In this document: positions 61,216 through 64,000 of the stretch, in pieces
Layout: every line of letters begins with the position of its first letter
Numbering within the stretch: the stretch's first letter is position 1
DNA from: Bauldia sp965232525
Lineage (GTDB): Bacteria > Pseudomonadota > Alphaproteobacteria > Rhizobiales > Kaistiaceae
Direction of reading: 5' to 3'
NCBI RefSeq assembly: GCF_965232525.1
Contig: NZ_OZ246980.1
Coordinates: 3,224,001 to 3,288,000 of the forward strand
Length of the DNA: 64,000 bases
Notes under the pieces: model-generated
What the model was told of the DNA's origin: nothing
The model's database searches: none
The model's input: the letters and a program-made list of their open reading frames with translations, nothing else
Translations under genes and position numbers: made by a program

Positions 61216-61762
61216 TTGCCGCGAAGATGTAGGTCATGATCGCGAAGTAGTCGGGAAAGAGGCAGATCAGGATCAGATAGATCGTTGTCTCGACGCCCTC
61301 GGCCAGCGCGGCATTGTAGAAGAAGCTCTTGCGGCTCGGTGGCTCGCGCTGGATGTCCCGTTTCGCCGCGATGTTGGCGGCGGCGAGGAACGAACCGCCG
61401 GTGCCGAGAAACGTGTAGATGAGGATCGCCGCGGGAAGCGCCTCCTCCGGGCGTCCGATCGCGAACCCCAGCACGAACCCGGAATAGATCAGCAGGTCGG
61501 CGATGATGTCGACGAAACCGCCGAAGTCGGTGACGCTCGTCGCGCGCGCCACCGCTCCGTCGAACAGGTCGGCAAGGCGGTTGGCGATCAGCAGTACCAG
61601 CGCCAGCCCGTAGGCCTCGAAGGCCATCGCTACGCAACCGGCAACCCCAACGGCGAAGCCGGCGATGGTCACGCCGAGCGCGGTGACCCCGCGGTTCGCC
61701 AGCCAGTGGCCGATGGCGTCGACCGGCGTTTTGAACCGACGACGAAGCAGATCGTCGATCAT
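61163..61762 (-). CDS. ynjF: CDP-alcohol phosphatidyltransferase family protein (YnjF-like)
   Basis: Membrane enzyme of the CDP-alcohol phosphotransferase family, 199 residues and about six helices. The signature DGxxARxxxxxxxxGxxxDxxxD is complete (DLFDGAVARATSVTDFGGFVD, about 68-88). Such enzymes exchange CMP on CDP-diacylglycerol or a related lipid for an alcohol; the specific alcohol is not predictable. The gene is convergent with, and overlaps by 53 bases, the YnjD-like ATPase gene. It follows the serralysin gene by 25 bases on the same strand, so it could be read from that side. Confidence 0.9.
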   Translation of the reverse strand: MIDDLLRRRFKTPVDAIGHWLANRGVTALGVTIAGFAVGVAGCVAMAFEAYGLALVLLIANRLADLFDGAVARATSVTDFGGFVDIIADLLIYSGFVLGFAIGRPEEALPAAILIYTFLGTGGSFLAAANIAAKRDIQREPPSRKSFFYNAALAEGVETTIYLILICLFPDYFAIMTYIFAAISWVSILGHLLWARQFR

Positions 61763-61787
61763 CGCGCCGCCGCTATCGCCACCGTGT

Positions 61788-63236
61788 TCACGCGACGATC
61801 ATGAAGTCTTCGTGGCTCAGATTCAGGCCGGACTCGAGCATGGCGAACTTTTTCTGACCGCCGCTGGCGTCGCCATTGCCGTCATAGAGCAGCGCGCCGG
61901 TCGACTTCTTGTAGATGATCCGGTCGTCCGCGTCCTTCACCTTGCTGGCCACGCGAAAAGCCGAAGCCGCCAAATCGCCGACCGGCCCGACGTTCTTGAA
62001 GACGGACTTGTCGAGCTGGATCAAGTCCGATCCGGGCTTGAAGTCGGTGATCTCATCCGCGCCCGAGCCGAACTTGTCCTTGAACGCGAAGATATCCTTG
62101 CCCTTGCCGCCGGTCAGCTTGTCGCTGCCGGCACCACCGTTAAGGAAATCGGCGCCATCCTTGCCCTTGACTCGGTCGGCGCCCTTGCCGCCTTTCAGCT
62201 TGTCTGCGTCCGTGCCGCCGTCAAGGACGTCGCTCCCCGCGTCTCCGTTGAGGGTGTCATCGCCTTTGCGACCCTTGAGGATGTCCTTTCCCTTGCCGCC
62301 GCTGATCGTGTTGTCCGCGCTGTTGCCGGAGAGGTGGTCGTTCCCCTTGCCACCGCGAGCATTTTCGATGACGACCCCGTTGGCGATGGTGAAGCCGCCG
62401 TGCACGCCCTTGGAGTAGGAAAGGAACCCACCGCCGCCTGGTTCCACCTTCAGCGTCGCCTCGCGCAGATCGATCGAAGCCGGGCGGCCGCCGTTATAGA
62501 CGATCGTGTCCTCGCCACCCGCGTCCCAGATCGCCGAGTAGAACGTTCCCGGCCCGTTCGATTTCGGCAGCTTGTAGGTATTGTCGCCGGTCTTGTAGTC
62601 CATGTTGGCGCCGTACTTGGCCTGGAGCACCACGATGTCGATCGCCATCGGCGTGCCTTCATAGCCATACTTGTAGGACGGCGGCTGTCCCTTCGGATTG
62701 GCGGTCCAGCCGTCGTTGTAGGACATCATGGTGTAGATGCCCTGATTGAGCTTGTGCTTGCCGAAGTCGCCGAACTCGGATGTCACGCCGGGGAACTTGG
62801 TGGACTTGCCGCCCTTGTCATGCGGGTGCGCCAGCCCCAATCCATGCCCGATCTCGTGGATGATGGTCTTGAAGCCGAAGCCGCCCATTCCGAGGCCGTC
62901 TTTCCAGCCCTCTCCCAGCTTGTTGAACTCGCCGTAGCCGGATTTGTTCCCCTCGCCCGGAGGGAACATGAACCCTAGAAACTCGCTTCCCTTGTTGGTC
63001 CCGAATCGAAAGTCCGCGTCCGCCTTGTTGCCGACTTTCTTGAACTCGATATCGAGGAACGTCTCGAAGATATCGAAGGCGCGCTCGACCTGTTTCTTCT
63101 CGCGCGCGGTCCAACCGGCCGACTTGTTGCCAAACGGTACGTTTTCGCCTGCGCCATGAAAATAGTACCGGATTACCTGATCGTCGGTGTTGACTGCCGA
63201 ACCCCAATCAATCGCTTTTTCGAGTTTTGTTGCCAC
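61788..63236 (-). CDS. serralysin-type RTX zinc metalloprotease (M10B)
   Basis: Secreted metzincin, 482 residues from a GTG start at 63236. Residues 1-200 are the protease domain, with zinc motif HEIGHGLGLAH (127-137) and the Met-turn TMMSYND (169-175). About 290-385 are RTX nonapeptides (GGKGKDILKGRKGDDTLNG...), and about 390-482 form a C-terminal region with TDFKPGSDLIQLDKS and the terminal hydrophobic DFMIVA that directs type I secretion. No propeptide of the classic length is seen, since the catalytic domain starts almost at residue 1. No export genes (hlyB/hlyD/tolC) or inhibitor gene lie in the window. Confidence 0.9.
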   Translation of the reverse strand: MATKLEKAIDWGSAVNTDDQVIRYYFHGAGENVPFGNKSAGWTAREKKQVERAFDIFETFLDIEFKKVGNKADADFRFGTNKGSEFLGFMFPPGEGNKSGYGEFNKLGEGWKDGLGMGGFGFKTIIHEIGHGLGLAHPHDKGGKSTKFPGVTSEFGDFGKHKLNQGIYTMMSYNDGWTANPKGQPPSYKYGYEGTPMAIDIVVLQAKYGANMDYKTGDNTYKLPKSNGPGTFYSAIWDAGGEDTIVYNGGRPASIDLREATLKVEPGGGGFLSYSKGVHGGFTIANGVVIENARGGKGNDHLSGNSADNTISGGKGKDILKGRKGDDTLNGDAGSDVLDGGTDADKLKGGKGADRVKGKDGADFLNGGAGSDKLTGGKGKDIFAFKDKFGSGADEITDFKPGSDLIQLDKSVFKNVGPVGDLAASAFRVASKVKDADDRIIYKKSTGALLYDGNGDASGGQKKFAMLESGLNLSHEDFMIVA

Positions 63237-63264
63237 TTTGATTCCCTATTCGAAGACAGTCGCC

Positions 63265-64000
63265 CTACACGACGAAAAAATCGTCAGATGATAGCAAGAT
63301 CCCCGGGTCCAGTTTCGCGAACAATATCTTGCCACCACCGCCGGAGCCGTCGGAATCGTAAAAGAGCTTACCATTGTCGCTGTTATGGATGATCCGGTGA
63401 TCGGCCGTCTTGGCATTCGCGCCCTTTCGGAACAGCGAACCGTCCAAGGGCACGCCGTCATCCGGCAACCCAAACGCGGACGCATCGAGCAGAATCTGTT
63501 CGTCGGTCTCAAACGTCTTGATCGTATCAACGCCTTTCCCTGGACTATTGAGAAAGGCGTAATGATCGGCGCCGCCACCGCCGTTGAGAACATCGTCGCC
63601 TTTGCCGCCGTTGAGCCAGTCGCTCTTCGCACCGCCTTTCAGTTCGTCCTTGCCCTTGCCGCCCTTCAGCGTGTCGTTACCGTTCCGGCCTTTGAGTTCA
63701 TCCTTGCCCCGGCCGCCGTTCAACGTGTTGTCGACGCTGTTTCCGGACAGGAAGTCGCTCTTGTCGCCGCCGATCGCATTCTCGATGATCACGCCGTTGG
63801 CAATGGTGAAGCCGCCGAAGACGCCGTCGGCGTAGGAGATGAAGCCGCCGCCGCCAGGCTCGACTTCCAGCGTTGCCGCCCGGAGATCGATAACTGCCGC
63901 GCGCCCGCCGCTATGCGAGATCGTGTCTTCGCCACCCGCGTCCCAGATCGCCGAGTAGAACGTTCCCGGCCCGTTCGATTTCGGTAGCTTGTAGGTGTTG
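63265..64000 (-). CDS. second serralysin-like RTX protein, 5' end outside the window
   Basis: The frame is open from the right edge to the TAG at 63265-63267; 244 codons are visible. It corresponds to residues from about 219 of the neighbouring protease onward: NTYKLPKSNGPGTF, a WDAGGEDT segment, RTX repeats (GGRGKDELKGRNGNDTLKGG...), and a C-terminal part ending SSDDFFVV. The metalloprotease domain itself would lie beyond the edge and is assumed, not seen. It is 28 bases from the first protease gene and on the same strand, so a tandem duplicate in one transcript is likely. Confidence 0.85.
   Translation of the reverse strand, partial: NTYKLPKSNGPGTFYSAIWDAGGEDTISHSGGRAAVIDLRAATLEVEPGGGGFISYADGVFGGFTIANGVIIENAIGGDKSDFLSGNSVDNTLNGGRGKDELKGRNGNDTLKGGKGKDELKGGAKSDWLNGGKGDDVLNGGGGADHYAFLNSPGKGVDTIKTFETDEQILLDASAFGLPDDGVPLDGSLFRKGANAKTADHRIIHNSDNGKLFYDSDGSGGGGKILFAKLDPGILLSSDDFFVV

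Noticed and set aside
62100..62340. Short tandem repeats resembling a repeat array or CRISPR
   Set aside because: The period is about 27 bases without spacers and is explained by nine-residue RTX repeats of the protease; similar DNA at 54240-54390 and 63580-63740 has the same cause.

Overview
The window is a GC-rich chromosomal segment of an alphaproteobacterium, most likely Rhodospirillales-like. The signs are the short prolyl-tRNA synthetase, the block clpP-clpX-lon-hup-tRNA-Val-tRNA-Asp followed by a 14-gene nuo operon and birA-rnj-mce-DUF1467, and an IalB-family protein. Almost all of it codes for protein, and most genes lie on the minus strand.

Layout, left to right. (1) 88-1410: proS. 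(2) 1514-14487, minus strand: a compact purine-catabolism operon. Read 5' to 3' it is uraH, xdhA, xdhB, xdhC, a nucleoside/purine-type ABC importer (ATPase, two permeases, BMP-family binding protein), puuD, uraD and an allantoate amidohydrolase. It takes purines through xanthine and urate to allantoin, then handles allantoate; allantoinase and any regulator are missing from the window. (3) 14689-21643: assorted genes (TerC, a UbiH-type monooxygenase, an AEC transporter, HspQ, IalB, a YejA-like binding protein, a FrnE-like DsbA protein). (4) 21640-25432: sdhE-mfd. (5) 25433-26008: no protein gene, but a promoter-like site and a strong intrinsic terminator on the plus strand enclose a likely small RNA. 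(6) 26009-44027: the block nuoA-N, birA, rnj, mce, DUF1467. Two small coiled-coil genes sit between nuoE and nuoF and between nuoF and nuoG. (7) 44333-47996: a minimal ethanolamine module (permease, eutB, eutC) between tRNA-Asp and nuoA. (8) 48094-53728: tRNA-Asp, tRNA-Val, hup, lon, clpX, clpP. (9) 53931-54791: a small RTX protein. (10) 55207-61762: a VTT-domain membrane protein, a mercuric-reductase-like flavoprotein, a YnjBCD-like ABC transporter and a convergent YnjF-like CDP-alcohol phosphotransferase. The gene content recalls the uncharacterised ydjXYZ-ynjABCDEF region of Escherichia coli. Two successive palindromic elements lie inside it. (11) 61788-64000: two tandem serralysin-type RTX metalloprotease genes, the second cut by the window edge.

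The strongest candidate for an undescribed system is region 10: a membrane-transport, redox and lipid-head-group set that keeps recognisable gene content in distant bacteria but has no agreed substrate. Next are the small-RNA locus near 25.8-26.0 kb and the two coiled-coil genes in the nuo operon.
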